Below, in pieces: positions 52,867 through 64,000 of a DNA stretch of 64,000 nucleotides. Within the stretch, counting starts at the first letter, position 1, and the number at the start of each line of letters is the position of its first letter. The translations under genes were made by a program, and so were the position numbers. Origin of the DNA: Onchidella celtica (lineage: Eukaryota; Mollusca; Gastropoda; Systellommatophora; Onchidiidae); NCBI GenBank assembly GCA_963931925.1, contig OZ007571.1, positions 61,715,589-61,779,588 of the forward strand, read 5' to 3'. The notes beneath the pieces are model-generated. The model did not search any database, was not told the DNA's origin, and saw only the letters and a program-made list of their open reading frames with translations.

Positions 52867-53429
52867 ATCTTTTCACAACCTCTAGTTGTCTTTCTTTCCG
52901 CTGTCTTTTTTTCTATTTTCACAAGTATTGAACCCGCGAAATTCGCGGGGGGGAAGTGAAAAGTGTTGTGAGTAGGTCTGGGGGTGGCTGCAATGGAGGG
53001 AGCATTACTTGACCGTTGGCACAGCAAAGTGCAGCAAGAACCGCGAATGTTATGGATGGACTCGGGAGCACGGTTTCAAATTTGGGGAACCGGACGTTGA
53101 GGTCGCACGGTGGACCGCAAATTCAGTGACGTCATGCCACATAAAAACTCACGCCCGGATGGTATTTATTTGGAACAAATGCAAATTTGCGTAGTTAAAA
53201 AAAATACTTACGGAGAGTGTTCAGCAATGAGTGTAGCAAGGAATCAACTTCAGACCAAAAGAAATTTGTATGCAAAATTTGAGCTCGATTGGTGCACAGA
53301 TAGCCGAGCTACGGCTTTTACAAAAAAAGCGAGTTTTTTTTTTATAATAGATTCTTGTATACATATAACATCAGCCGTTATCACGTGTTGTTTTCGTCTT
53401 CTTCGCTCACGCGCCTTTTTTTTCTCTTT

Positions 53430-53485
53430 TCAACATTCTCTCTTCTCTCTCTCTCTGTTCCTATCTCTCTCTCTCTCCCTTTCTT

Positions 53486-53524
<39 letters not shown>

Positions 53525-53749
53525 AGTGATTTTTGCATCATTTTTCGTTTCTATGCCTCTCTCTCTCGCGCTCTCTCAGTCCCCCAATCTCTCTCTCAAT
53601 CTCGCTCTCTCTCTTCTCTCCCCCTCAGTCTTTCTCTCTCTTTCCATCTCTTTCTCTCTCTCTCTGTTTTCCCTCTGCTCTGCCTCTGTCTGTCTGTGTC
53701 TGTCAATTTGTCCCACACTCTCTTTTTTCTTTCCATCCTTGTTTCTGTC

Positions 53750-53780
<31 letters not shown>

Positions 53781-53869
53781 ATCTCTCTCTCTTTCTTCCT
53801 CTCTCCTTCTGCTCCTATCTCTGTGTTCATCTCCTTCGCACACTCTGTGTCTGTCTTTCTACTCTCTGA

Positions 53870-53908
<39 letters not shown>

Positions 53909-54172
53909 ATATACACACTCCTCTTATTCTCACCCTTCTTCTCTATTTAGCTGTCTGTCTATCTATCTGTTGATCTATCTATCTATCTATCTATATCTGT
54001 CTGTCTGGCTGAATTTTGCGGTTGCGTCCGTACGTCTAGCCGTCCATCCATCCATCCACCCACCCACGCACCTATCATCCATCCATCCCTATCATCCATC
54101 CATCCATCAATCCATCCATCCATCCATCCATTCATCCACCCATCCATCCATCTATCTATCTATCTATCTATC
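53430..54172. repeat. CT, TCTG, CTAT and CATC arrays
   Basis: CT (53430-53640, 53868-53907), TCTG (53745-53782), CTAT (53960-54000), a unique block (54003-54043), then CATC with CACC and CATT variants (54043-54172). The 302-residue frame across it is repeat translation. Confidence 0.9.
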
Positions 54173-54240
54173 TGGCCAACACTTGCGGCTAACTGCAGGG
54201 CGTCAGCCACGCTGTGATTGGCTGTCCATTTTCGGCCGAT
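54003..54240. mobile_element. Repeat J: unique arms around a CATC array
   Basis: The left arm, GCTGAATTTTGCGGTTGCGT and CCGTACGT, also occurs at 56695-56725. The right arm (GGCCAACACTTGCGGCTAAC, TGCAGGGCGTCAGCC) occurs inverted at 56636-56680. Arms of a mobile element around an expandable microsatellite are one explanation. Confidence 0.45.
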
Positions 54241-54244
54241 TCAG

Positions 54245-56600
54245 GGTTCGTAGCCTAAGCTGACGTCAAAAAACGGATTCGGCAAAGTAACTGGAAATTA
54301 GTTTTGCTTTTATAATGTAGGCAGGCTACATCAGTTCTTTTTAACGTTTTACCAATGCTATATTTTGAAAGTTCTCACTTCATGATTTATGCTGCACATA
54401 ATAATTTTTATTTGTTCATTTATTCTGCCCCCCACCCCCGTCGCGTTCATCCTGAAATTTTTCCTTGCAGTCAGTTTGGGTCCTGTAAATCGTTGCCTTC
54501 TTCCTCTCCCACCCATCTCTGTTACTCTGCGTGACGACTCGTTCCCCCCTCCCCCTCAGACACATACACACACACACAAACAAGCACACACACGTTTTTC
54601 TCTCTCCTTTGCTGAGCATAACTACAAGCACTGATCTAAGATAACGTTTGAAATGGTAAAAATGTAGTATTTGTTATGATATTTTGTTCCAGTTTCATGA
54701 TAAAGATTATGACATCTAGTACATGTATAATGAAATGTTTATACATGTAACTGAGCAATTGTTCTGAATTGAAGGTGGTTATATAATATACCAGAGAAAG
54801 AAAGGGGAAGAACGATGGGAGAAGACAATAAAGATTGAAGAGGGGAAGAAGTGAGGGAGTCACAGATCAGAATATCGCAGTCACTTGAGACAGATTAAAG
54901 AGATCAATGCTATTGATTCCCTCAGGCTGCAAAGGGCTGTTTTAAACGCAGAATTCAAATTGCACCTTATAGTCAAAGGTATTAGATATGACACAATGTA
55001 GCCCCAAAATGGTAAAGATCTCTACATCAATTGCATTCATTTACAATCATGTGGATTGTAGAAAAGGCTTCTGACAACTGATGTGCTAAAGAACCTTAAA
55101 TTAGATTCAAACACGCTGATACATATCCTATACTCTTATAGCATGGCAGCTTGGTCATTCCAATTTTATCTGTAGATGGAAAAAACTAACAATATGTTTC
55201 AATAGACTCTTAGGTCTGCATTCATATTCTGCAGGAGTTTGTATTTTTACAGATAGACCCTAGGCACACAAATTTATGTGGTAATGAATAATATAAAGGA
55301 CGCCAAGCTTCAGCTTCATGCTTTGTTAGAACCTAAGCCTAAGCGTGTTTTCGCAGGTGCATGTTTTTCTAACTGTATTAGTCTTCTATTTAATCTAAAA
55401 CCTAGTAGACACATCTATTATTTTATTGAGGTATAATACCCCATTTTCTATCTGGCCTGAAAACATACCAAAGCACCTGATTCTCTTTTAACCAGTTACG
55501 AAAGGTATTAACAGAAAAGTTAATAATAATACATGATGTTTGGTGACTCAGTAGTAGAAAATATAAAAAGAACAAAACTACACAAGGTAACTGAAACCAA
55601 AGAGCAATCAAATGGCAACGCTTTACCTATAACTATATATATATAAACACTCAGGCTAGAATGGTTGGTGATACCAACAGATATTCACTCAGTACAGGCC
55701 TCACTGCTTGAAACGACATGAAGAACAAATAACATTTTCATCTTGAAAAAATTAGATCTACATCCATAAGTAATCACTCACACGTCATTATAAATACATA
55801 TATTGTTCGGTTACAATAATGCAATTACATGTAATTAAAACAGTAATTACATTGGAATAACTTAAAGACTGACCTAACTAGTCTACATTAGATAAACTAT
55901 AAGTTCATTAATGCTCTGTAAGTGTCAACAAAAATAGTCAGCCAGGTGGTTCAAACTACATGTATGCTAGTCTTGTCATGCTTAGCAGGCAATTACTCGC
56001 TTGAGCTTCCAGCTGAGCAGGTCATTTCTCTGCTAATAAGCACAGTAAATAAATAAATAAACAAATAAATAAATAAGACAAGAAAACAACCGACAATTAG
56101 TTCACTAAAGCACTATCAGATCTACCTAACATTCGAACTGTATCTTGATCTGGCATAACAATGACGTAAACTTTAGTTTTCAAATCACTGAAAAATTGGT
56201 TTTGCACACAGTCAACTCAGTGAAAAGACGTTTGAAACAAACTTTAACTACAAACAGCAAGTTTTCAAGTAATACTCCTTCCTGCATTGACACTTAAAAT
56301 ATGACTTCCTAATACAAGATGACAGTCATACACTTACCCTTTGCCTTACTACTAGATCTAGTTCTAGATCTAGACTAGATATCTAGATCTATCAGTCGAA
56401 TACCGCAGTAAAATGTACGGTTAGGTCGATGAAACTGGAGTCAGAACAGTTTTCATCTAGCAAATCAGTCAAAAGGAGAGAGGCCTTGGTCTACACAATT
56501 AAACTTCAAAAGAGGTAGAAACGAGGGCTAGCCGTTCACTAGTGTATATCTATGGGGCTAGCCGAGAGAATGACCCGCCTGAACTCAATTGTTGACATTC
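54245..56600. other. Repeat-poor AT-rich block
   Basis: The longest stretch without any of the families seen here. It contains a CA run (54568-54592), an AAAT run (56044-56077) and AGATCT/CTAGAT clusters near 56350-56390. No frame over about 80 residues has normal composition with splice context I could defend. It is the best place to look for missed exons or regulatory DNA. Confidence 0.5.
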
Positions 56601-56617
56601 GCAACGCCCGCACCGGA

Positions 56618-56790
56618 AATAAAAGCAGCCAATCACCGTGTGGTTGACGCCCTGCAGTTAGCCGCAAGTCTGGCCAACTGTCTGTCTGTCTCTTGCTGAA
56701 TTTTGTGGTTGCATCCGTACGTCCGTCCATCCATCCATCCATCCACGCACCCATCCATCCATCCATCCACCTCTCTATCTATCTACCTAC
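56618..56790. repeat. Repeat J, second copy, and CATC array
   Basis: AGCCAATCACCGTGTGGTTG, GACGCCCTGCAGTTAGCCGC and GCTGAATTTTGTGGTTGCAT, then CATC units from about 56726. Relative to 54003-54240 one arm is inverted. Confidence 0.45.
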
Positions 56791-57054
56791 CTATCTATTC
56801 TATCGCTGTTTCTCTCCGCCCGCCCCCCCCTCCGTCTCTATCTGTCTGTCTGCCTGTCCTTTATGTTTGTCTGTCTGTACACTAGACACAGTCATGTGTT
56901 TCTCCTGATCCAAGCCACTGTCCGCTCATCGTGACAAATATCGTATCGAACACCATCTTGTTTCAATACTGCGTAGATCATATTTCTCTGTTTCCAGTCT
57001 CTACATTCATTCTCCTCTCATTAGTTCGTCTTTCTCTCCTTCCTACTCCTCTCA

Positions 57055-57127
<73 letters not shown>

Positions 57128-57245
57128 CCTCTGTGTGTTTCTCTCTCTTTCTCCTCGTCTTTCTTTCTCTGTCTCTCTCTCTCTTTCTCTCTGTGTTTCG
57201 CGCTCCCTCTCTCTCCCCCCCTCTCTCTCTTTCTTTCTCTCTAGC
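57055..57245. repeat. (CT)n microsatellite
   Basis: Nearly pure CT at 57059-57124, then imperfect CT with TGTG and CCCC interruptions. Confidence 0.95.
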
Positions 57246-57929
57246 TTTGTCTCTGAAACAACCTTTCACTTTAGTGTCCTTGTTTATTTATATAATTTGC
57301 CACTTTAACGTAAACCAGCCTCTACCAATGTCTCCTTGCTCTCTCTCTCTCTTCCTGGTTGTTGTTTTTTTATTATTATTTTCATCCTCCACTGTCTTTC
57401 CTTCTATCTGGTTCTAGATCTCTTTTTCTATGTTCAAACCGAATGAAAATGCACCTCTTCCTTTTAGTTGCAATGCCACTGGCTTTTTCACTCACTCATT
57501 CACCGTTCTCTCTCTCCCTCTTGCTCTTTCGCGTTCCATCCCTCCTTATCTCGCAGCTTCCTCAAAATCTATGAAACTGCAAAAGCATTCCCTTCTACAA
57601 TGATTCGTTTATCCAGCCGAGACAATTAAATGAGGCACCCTTACGTGATCAGTGGGACATCCACGTCATGGACATTTCCACCGCTGCACATAACACGGTA
57701 GAATTTGAAGAGTACGGTGCTCCAGTGTGGCCAGATTCTTTCATATTTTAGTAAGCAGTAGCACGGCTTTCTCTCCTGCGCCATTAATTATTAAAACGTC
57801 TAGTTATCCTATTTATTACTTGCCGACTTTGATATCTTTTTTTTTTTAAACGATTAGGGTTTTTTACATTGGTAATACTGATTGTAAAAAAAAAAAAGAG
57901 AAAAACCTTAAGATTTGAGTTTTAGTGCT

Positions 57930-58690
57930 GTTTGTTCATTTATCCATTCATCTACCCATCCTACCAGTACCAGCCAGCCAGTGAGCCATCCATCCATCTA
58001 TCCAGCTATTAATTCAGACAGCTACCCGTCAGTCCAGCGATCCATTCGACCATTCTTTCTGTCCACCCATCCACTCATCCATTCATCGATCCATTCATTG
58101 ATTTAGCCATCTACCCATCAATTTATTCATTCAACCACCCATCGGTCCATCTACTCTTTCATCCACCCACCATCCATCCATCCATTCATTTGTTCATCCA
58201 TCCGTACATCAATCCGTCCATCAATCAGTCCATCCATCCATCTGTCCATCCACCTTCCCACCCACCATCCTTCCATATTCCGTTCATCAATCCGTCCACC
58301 CATCTATCCATCCATCCATCCATCCAATCATCCATCCATCCATCCATCCATCCACCCACCATCCATCCATCCATTTGTTCATCCATCCGTCCATTAATCA
58401 GCCCACCCACCACCCTTCCATATTTCCGTTCATCAATCCGTCCACCCACCCATCTATCCATCACCCATCCATCCATCCATCCATCCATCCATCCACCCAC
58501 CCACCCACCATCCACCCATCCATTCATTTGTTCATCCATCCGTACATCAATCCGTGTATCAGTCAGCCCACCCACCCATCTGTCCATCCACCTTCCCACC
58601 CACCATCCTTCCATATTTCCGTTCGTCAATCCGTCCACCCACCCATATCTCCATCACCCATCCATCCATCTATCCATCACCTGAGACTCT
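57930..58690. repeat. CATC array with higher-order units
   Basis: CATC-derived DNA in which longer blocks recur: CATTTGTTCATCCATCCGTA near 58185 and 58527, with a variant near 58373, and CACCATCCTTCCATATT near 58262, 58416 and 58602. The composite period is about 155-185 bp. Frames on both strands are repeats. Confidence 0.9.
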
Positions 58691-59000
58691 ATATCACTTC
58701 TTTATCTTCCAACCAAAAACGTATTCCACACACCAACAAATCGAACCGGAGCAAAGCGACATTATTTTTATTTAAATGATCCATCAATCTCCCAATGGAT
58801 TTGATGGGGAAAGACAAGCATTCAGTGATTGCTCTATCGGAAATGGAAAGAGACAAGGGGAGCTAATGAAATCAAATCTTGTCATCGCATGCATTTTTTG
58901 CTTTTTCTCACTTCTCGTTCTTGGTTCAGCTCTGTGTTATTTTCTACTGTTTACATTGCCACATTGCAACTTTGTGATGTCTTTATAAAACATAATAATA

Positions 59001-59109
59001 CTGGACCTCAGTTCTTGTTTGATCTGTCTCTATTTTCTGAAAAACTGGAGAACTTTTAGTACGTAAAAGAGGTATAACAAATGCACACTTTGACACTTGT
59101 TTAAAATGT
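59001..59109 (+). mobile_element. M3, left half, cut by a GGTT array
   Basis: GACCTCAGTTCTTGTTTGAT, CTGGAGAACTTTTAGTACGT and CACTTTGACACTTGTTTAAA match M3. Just after AAAATG, where other copies read CGTTGTGGC, the sequence turns into GGTT repeats. The right half of M3 is absent. Confidence 0.7.
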
Positions 59110-59480
59110 TGGGTTGGTTGGGTTGGGTTGGGTTGGTTGGTTGGTCGATTGGTTGGTTGGTTGGTTGGTTGGTTGGTTGGTTGGTTGGTTGGTTGGTTGG
59201 TTGGTTGGTTGGTTGGTTGGTTGGTTGGTTGGTTGGTTGGTTGGTTGGTTGGTTGGTTGGTTGGTTGGTTGTTTGGTTGGTTGGTTGGTTGGTGGGTGGG
59301 TTGGTTGGTTGGTGGGTGGGTTGGTTGGTTGGTTGAATAACAGACTCGGTCGACTGATTGAGGTGAATTGATTGATTGATTGGTTAATGGTTGGTTCGCT
59401 GACATCAACTGGTTGGCTCGTTGGTTAGTTAATTGATTGACTGATTGATAGATTGATTTGCTGCTGACTGACTGATTGAT
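59110..59480. repeat. (GGTT)n and (GATT)n microsatellites
   Basis: GGTT units from 59110 to 59333 with a few GGGTT/GGTGGG variants, then GATT/GACT units at 59355-59480. The Gly-Trp-Leu-Val frames are translations. Confidence 0.98.
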
Positions 59481-59994
59481 AGATTAATTTGCTGTTGATT
59501 GACAATGATTCGATAATGATGAAGATGATCGATGATAATGGTATTATCTTATTATTATCCCTTGCTTCTTTCCTATCAAAAGTCCACTATCCTTCTTTTC
59601 TTGACTTGCTTGCCTCATCTTCCTGGTGCCGATTCCTTTCGCCTTATCTAAATTAAATTTTCATGTCGGTGAGAAAAAACAAAGACACAACCAGACAATC
59701 TTGCCATTATCTCAAATAGGCTTTAATAGGATAGAGAAAGTTCGACGCGTTCGGTGCTTAAGTAGTAGACGTTGCAAAGAGATGGCAGATCAACCTCGCG
59801 TCCTCTAGGGAAGTCTTAAACATTCATCTCCCTCTCTCTCTTTCTTCGGACGTATCACAAGACTTGATTTCCTTTCTGCCAGGCAGTGCGAGGAATGGAA
59901 TTGAAATTGATTGTCTCGATCAAGACGACAGACAAAAAAACAAAAATTGTCAGGGCTCTAAAGGAGTCCCGGCCTGTAACTCTAGGGTAAATCC

Positions 59995-60075
59995 AACACA
60001 TAGGATTGACGTCGTTTGTACATAGAAATGACATCGTCCCTACGTAGATCCGCTGGTTACGACATCGCCCCGACG
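59995..60075 (+). repeat. Repeat H, left-half copy
   Basis: CATAGGATTGACGTCG, TGACATCGTCCCTACGTAGA and TCCGCTGGTTACGACATCG. It breaks off before the right-hand blocks. Confidence 0.6.
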
Positions 60076-60171
60076 ACGTATTATGTAATACGAGCACGCT
60101 ATTCAGCATATGGCGTGGGGGGGGGGGTACATGTATCAGGGAACTGGTTACTCATCCAGCAGTCCTAGAGA

Positions 60172-60362
60172 ATTCCGACGAGTAGGATTGAGGTCAAGTT
60201 TGCTCGTAGGAATGACATCGTTCTTACGCAGATCCGTTGCTTGCAACATCGCATCGACGTCAGTTTGATGAAGGGAATCCGCCCTTACGGTAATCATACT
60301 AATCTTACGGTAACCCTGTAATATCTACGACGGACTGACGTAGGCATGGTGGCTGGGTAATC
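60172..60362 (+). repeat. Repeat H, full-length copy
   Basis: GAGTAGGATTGAGGTCAAG through AATATCTACGACGGACTGAC to GGCATGGTGGCTGG. It lies about 100 bp after the partial copy, in the same orientation. Confidence 0.65.
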
Positions 60363-61114
60363 ATCTGAAAGTGTTCAATTCGTTTGTGATTAGCCTGTAT
60401 TACATGTATTGTAGGACAAATTAGTTGACAAAAACACCTTCGCTGCCTTGTTTACTCTGAGAGCTTTTTGTAATGACTGCATTTTATCTGCTAGAATGTA
60501 AATAATCTGCACTGACGACTGTAAAATTCTGTACTAAAACATAACAATAAGAAAGAATGAACGAAAAGAAGAAAGAAAGTATTACATGGCGGGGACTTCC
60601 GGGTTATGTAGTCAAAACACTCACAATAAGAATTTTGTTAATCAGTGTATAAATGGCCAATTTGAAACAAAAGCAAAACAAACAAAAAAAAGAATTATGG
60701 TTGCCAATGAAATAAAGGTTTGCTGTGGCCAAAAAGTAAGTCTATAAATCATAATTCCAAACCTAACCTTAAACCTTTTTTTTTTTTTTTAAATTCGCTG
60801 CCCACACAAAACAAAATCTAGTCACGTGTAAACCAAATAGTTGTTCTCTGAAGAAAACCAATAAGGAAGCTTGTGGTTTCGACTTCGTCACTGGCCACTG
60901 GCATCCAACACTCATCGAGCACCACTTGGTGCCAAACACACAGAAAGGGCAAGGGGAGAGCAACGTGGGCAGGGGGAATAACAAACTGTTCATTGCTTTT
61001 TTTGTTGTTGTTGTTGTTGTTTTTTCATTCTCTATTACTATGGCCGACCACTGTTTCATTTACACGAATGTTGTAAACAGGACATGCCTTTGTGTCCATT
61101 TTCTGGGTGACTGG

Positions 61115-61437
<323 letters not shown>

Positions 61438-61574
61438 TGTGGGTGTGGGTGGATTGAGACAAGAGGGAAAAGTGTTATATATATATAATTATATACTATG
61501 AATCTACTCCGAAATACATCCTCCGCACAAATCCCCCCTCTCCTTCGCTCCAAATGAACACATCCATGGATACA

Positions 61575-61640
61575 CAAGCACGCACGCACACACACGCACA
61601 CGCACACTCACACACACACATGCACACACACACACATGTT
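61575..61640. repeat. (CA)n microsatellite
   Basis: Imperfect CA/CACG run. Confidence 0.9.
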
Positions 61641-61644
61641 GAAG

Positions 61645-62600
61645 ACCCTCACACTTGAGGTCAAGACCCTTATAATTTATACAGACCACTTAATTTGTTA
61701 CCACTGAAGTCTAGCAAGTTCTTCAATTTGACATGGTCGACGTGAAATGAATGGCTTAACATTATTGGCAGTCACAGTTCTTCCCTTCTTTACAATAAGG
61801 GGCATAACTAATATAGAAGATCAGATTACTAACGTTAAAACATTTCATGGCTTATCGCCCATGAGCTTTATTTTTCACTTCATATTCAATTAGCAGATTT
61901 TTAAATAACGTCACAGTCTCTCAACAGCATGAACCAATTACAATATTCGACTTCATACAGCGTTTAGAGTGAAGCTTACAAAATATGTGATTTGTGTTTA
62001 TTTCAGAAGACTAATTACACCTATTGAGATTTGGTTAACATTAAAATAATCTTTTAACAGTGTAGAATGCCATGTATTTGTCAAGTATTCCAGGTATTAC
62101 AGCACTGTGTTGTGCTTTTCATTGAATATAAAGAGTGAGAAAGATTTTTTGTTTATCTTGGAAGAACTTCAGACAAATAATTGAATTCTTCGTCATACCT
62201 AAGTCACAAAAAGTCAAAATTGACATAATGAATATCAATAAAAAGTGTCTTGTTTGCATGGTATGTCTCTCAAATATAAATCAGTTCTTTCATCGGGTCT
62301 CATTCTAATATAAGGGTCCTGGGTTAATGTGCTTTGCACAAAAGACAGTATATTAATATTTGCTGTCTTTATGCACAACTAGTCTGTTTATTTTGGAGTT
62401 TAGGTTTTCTTATGCAGGGAGGAGAACTAATCCCTCGAATTTCACTGCTGAAGTTGTCAGATAATTTCAGGATTTTCCAGTCTCTTTTAAATATAAATTC
62501 AGTTTGTACTATACTGCGTTGCAGTTTTCATTGAAGTGTACAGAAAGGTCCAAGTCCTTTAGGAAATCTACTGATTGGCTGCACCCAAACTTCCCAGGTT
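61645..62600. other. AT-rich unclassified block
   Basis: No family copies, microsatellites or supported frames seen. Short frames such as 62334-62534 lack splice or family evidence. Confidence 0.4.
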
Positions 62601-62604
62601 ACGA

Positions 62605-62745
62605 CCCTACAGAAATCCTACATAAGACTGACATCAAGTTCGTGCACTGGAATCAGGTAGACGTAGGTTTGATATAGGGAATGATAATCCTACCAACCAT
62701 GCGTAAATCTACGTCGGATTGACATAGGAATGCTGGCTGGGTTGA
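62605..62745 (+). repeat. Repeat H, partial copy
   Basis: AGAAATCCTACATAAGACTG, ACGTAGGTTTGATATAGGGA, AAATCTACGTCGGATTGACA and GAATGCTGGCTGGG. The middle is shortened compared with 49086-49270. Confidence 0.6.
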
Positions 62746-63544
62746 TTTGTATGGCATATATTGCAATGTGTTTTTGTCTTCTTTGTGTGACCAAAAATGT
62801 CATTTGGATGCCTTGACTGAAAGAAAAAAGTATCTTTTATTTATATCTCATAAATTATCCTTTCTCCAGAGCAAAGATTTCTCCTTCTGTCTTTCATTCA
62901 GTCTATCTATTCTCTCTGCCTACCTGACACATATCATTCATCCATACATCCATATATCTATCCACCTCTGTGTATTATTTCTTAATCTGTCCCTCTGTCT
63001 ATCTATGATCAATAAAAAATGTCCACAGTATGTTTACTTTAATCATGCTATGTTTATTTATGTGTATGTGTACATGTATGTTCAATTAATACAGTAAAAT
63101 ATTAACACTAACTGTGGATATTCTTTCTTGCAGAAATATTTCTGCAGAGAGCAGTTCCTGGATGTAATTATGTAACAATATTTAATAAAAATAAATGTTA
63201 AGTCGTTCCCTATGGTTAGCCGAATACTCGGTTCGCTGATTTTTGCTTCGCTACAGAAGGCCAATTATTCGGCCCAAGTGGTCACCAATTTTCCAACACT
63301 AATATCTCAGCCAACTTCCCAAAATATTGGATCCCATCCTGGTTCATTGATTTTCCTTCACTTTAATGTCTAATGCATTATGTCTTGTGTTTACAGGGAA
63401 TGAAAGAAAAAACATCTTTGAACTACGTCTGAATTTCAAACTGGACAGTGTTGAGAGTAACCATCCACACATACAAATTTTACCATAGGGAATGAGTTTA
63501 AACCAATGAAATGACAGTAGTATTTTCAGTGGACTACTGTCAGG

Positions 63545-63650
63545 GAAGCCTAGTCAAATTATAAAGCCAAACAGAGAAAATACCAAGTTGAACTCGCAGT
63601 CCACCTATAGCTTACTATGTAAAACACTATGCTCATGTAACAAAAGCATT
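63545..63650 (+). repeat. M1-core-related fragment
   Basis: ATTATAAAGCCAAACAGAGA followed by CTATAGCTTACTATG resembles 49322-49428 and the centre of M1. Confidence 0.4.
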
Positions 63651-63704
63651 TTTGGAGAGATACATTTAATATTATTATAGTTACTAGTTGGCCTGCTGAT
63701 TCTG

Positions 63705-64000
63705 GGAATACACAGATGTTATTTTTAAAGTTGAATTTCGATCACAAATATATAACCTGAGGCGAAGAACAAAATTTCCTGTCATACTTTATAATTCCTC
63801 CCGAAGGAAATGCGTCTTGTTTTTCTGGCTCAAAATATCAGAACCCTTTCTTCTGTTCAACTTAGTTGTGGGTGAAATTAACAAAAGTATGAAAGATATT
63901 GCAAACTTCAACTAAGACCTTTCAAAATATGTCCATGTACACCTTTACACCTTTCTTTGCATAGTATGAAATTTTGTAAAATTCAAGCAGTTAAAAAGCC
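63705..64000 (+). repeat. Dispersed repeat G, copy 3 (runs off the window)
   Basis: GAACCCTTTCTTCTGTTCAA, CTTAGTTGTGGGTGAAATTA and TATGAAATTTTGTAAAATTC match the other G copies. The sequence continues past the last base, so its right end cannot be set here. Confidence 0.6.

Noticed and set aside
58776..59059. Two frames, one with a hydrophobic segment suggesting a membrane peptide
   Set aside because: Short, no splice or promoter evidence, and the second frame runs into an M3 element.

Overview
The window reads as nuclear DNA of an animal, most likely a mollusc and perhaps a gastropod. The grounds are dense microsatellites, tRNA-headed SINEs, LINE 3' fragments, Helitron ends and many short inverted-repeat DNA transposons (MITEs). 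There are no operons, ribosome binding sites or compact bacterial genes. The taxonomic guess is an inference; no host gene identifies the species.

I found no host protein-coding gene that I can name. Almost every long open frame is a translated simple repeat (Leu/Ser/Cys/Val, Arg/Glu, Phe/Leu/Ser or Asp/Arg runs). The only coding signals with family support are two decayed retrotransposon remnants: a LINE reverse-transcriptase C-terminus near 12.6-13.0 kb and a Cys-Cys-His-Cys tail at 29.4-29.6 kb. One stretch (23808-24071, minus) has ordinary protein composition behind a strong splice-acceptor-like sequence and may be a terminal exon.

Layout. 0-9.5 kb: MITE families M1, M2 and M3, a TA-flanked element, foldback FB1, a Helitron 3' end, dispersed repeats F, G and H, and GA/GACA arrays. 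9.5-15.3 kb: nested elements (M5 in M4, a SINE in M3, a piggyBac-like MITE in a LINE, a SINE fragment in a second piggyBac-like MITE). 15.3-23.3 kb: a 41-bp minisatellite, a CT array, a triple nest at 18 kb, a SINE, a hAT-like element, a 34-bp minisatellite, foldbacks and the first M6 copy. 23.3-29.6 kb: M4, the candidate exon, hAT-like MITEs, M3, M5, M6 and a SINE. 29.6-32.5 kb: purine-rich and CT/CATC repeats. 32.6-34 kb: repeat F carrying a complete non-autonomous Helitron and an M6 copy. 34-38.4 kb: long CT-rich tracts. 38.8-41.8 kb: a 1.55-kb hAT-like element holding an M6 copy and a SINE, then M3 and F. 42.5-43.6 kb: a GAAA array with higher-order structure. 43.8-46.7 kb: a 171-bp tandem repeat interrupted by a SINE, then GA, CT and ATCT arrays. 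48-52 kb: M3, H, M4 and a 57-bp minisatellite with dimeric order. 53-59.4 kb: CT, CATC and GGTT arrays with a fairly repeat-poor block at 54.3-56.5 kb. 59.5-64 kb: copies of H, a CGGA/CAGA array, AT-rich unclassified DNA and a copy of G cut by the window end.

The region is best read as a stack of transposon insertions. M6 is probably among the youngest families: its four copies keep 7-bp target duplications and lie in or beside a SINE, repeat F, a hAT-like element and M5. Type I SINEs entered M3 and the hAT-like element. Family labels (M1-M7, FB1-FB4, F-L, E2) are mine and come only from comparison within this window.
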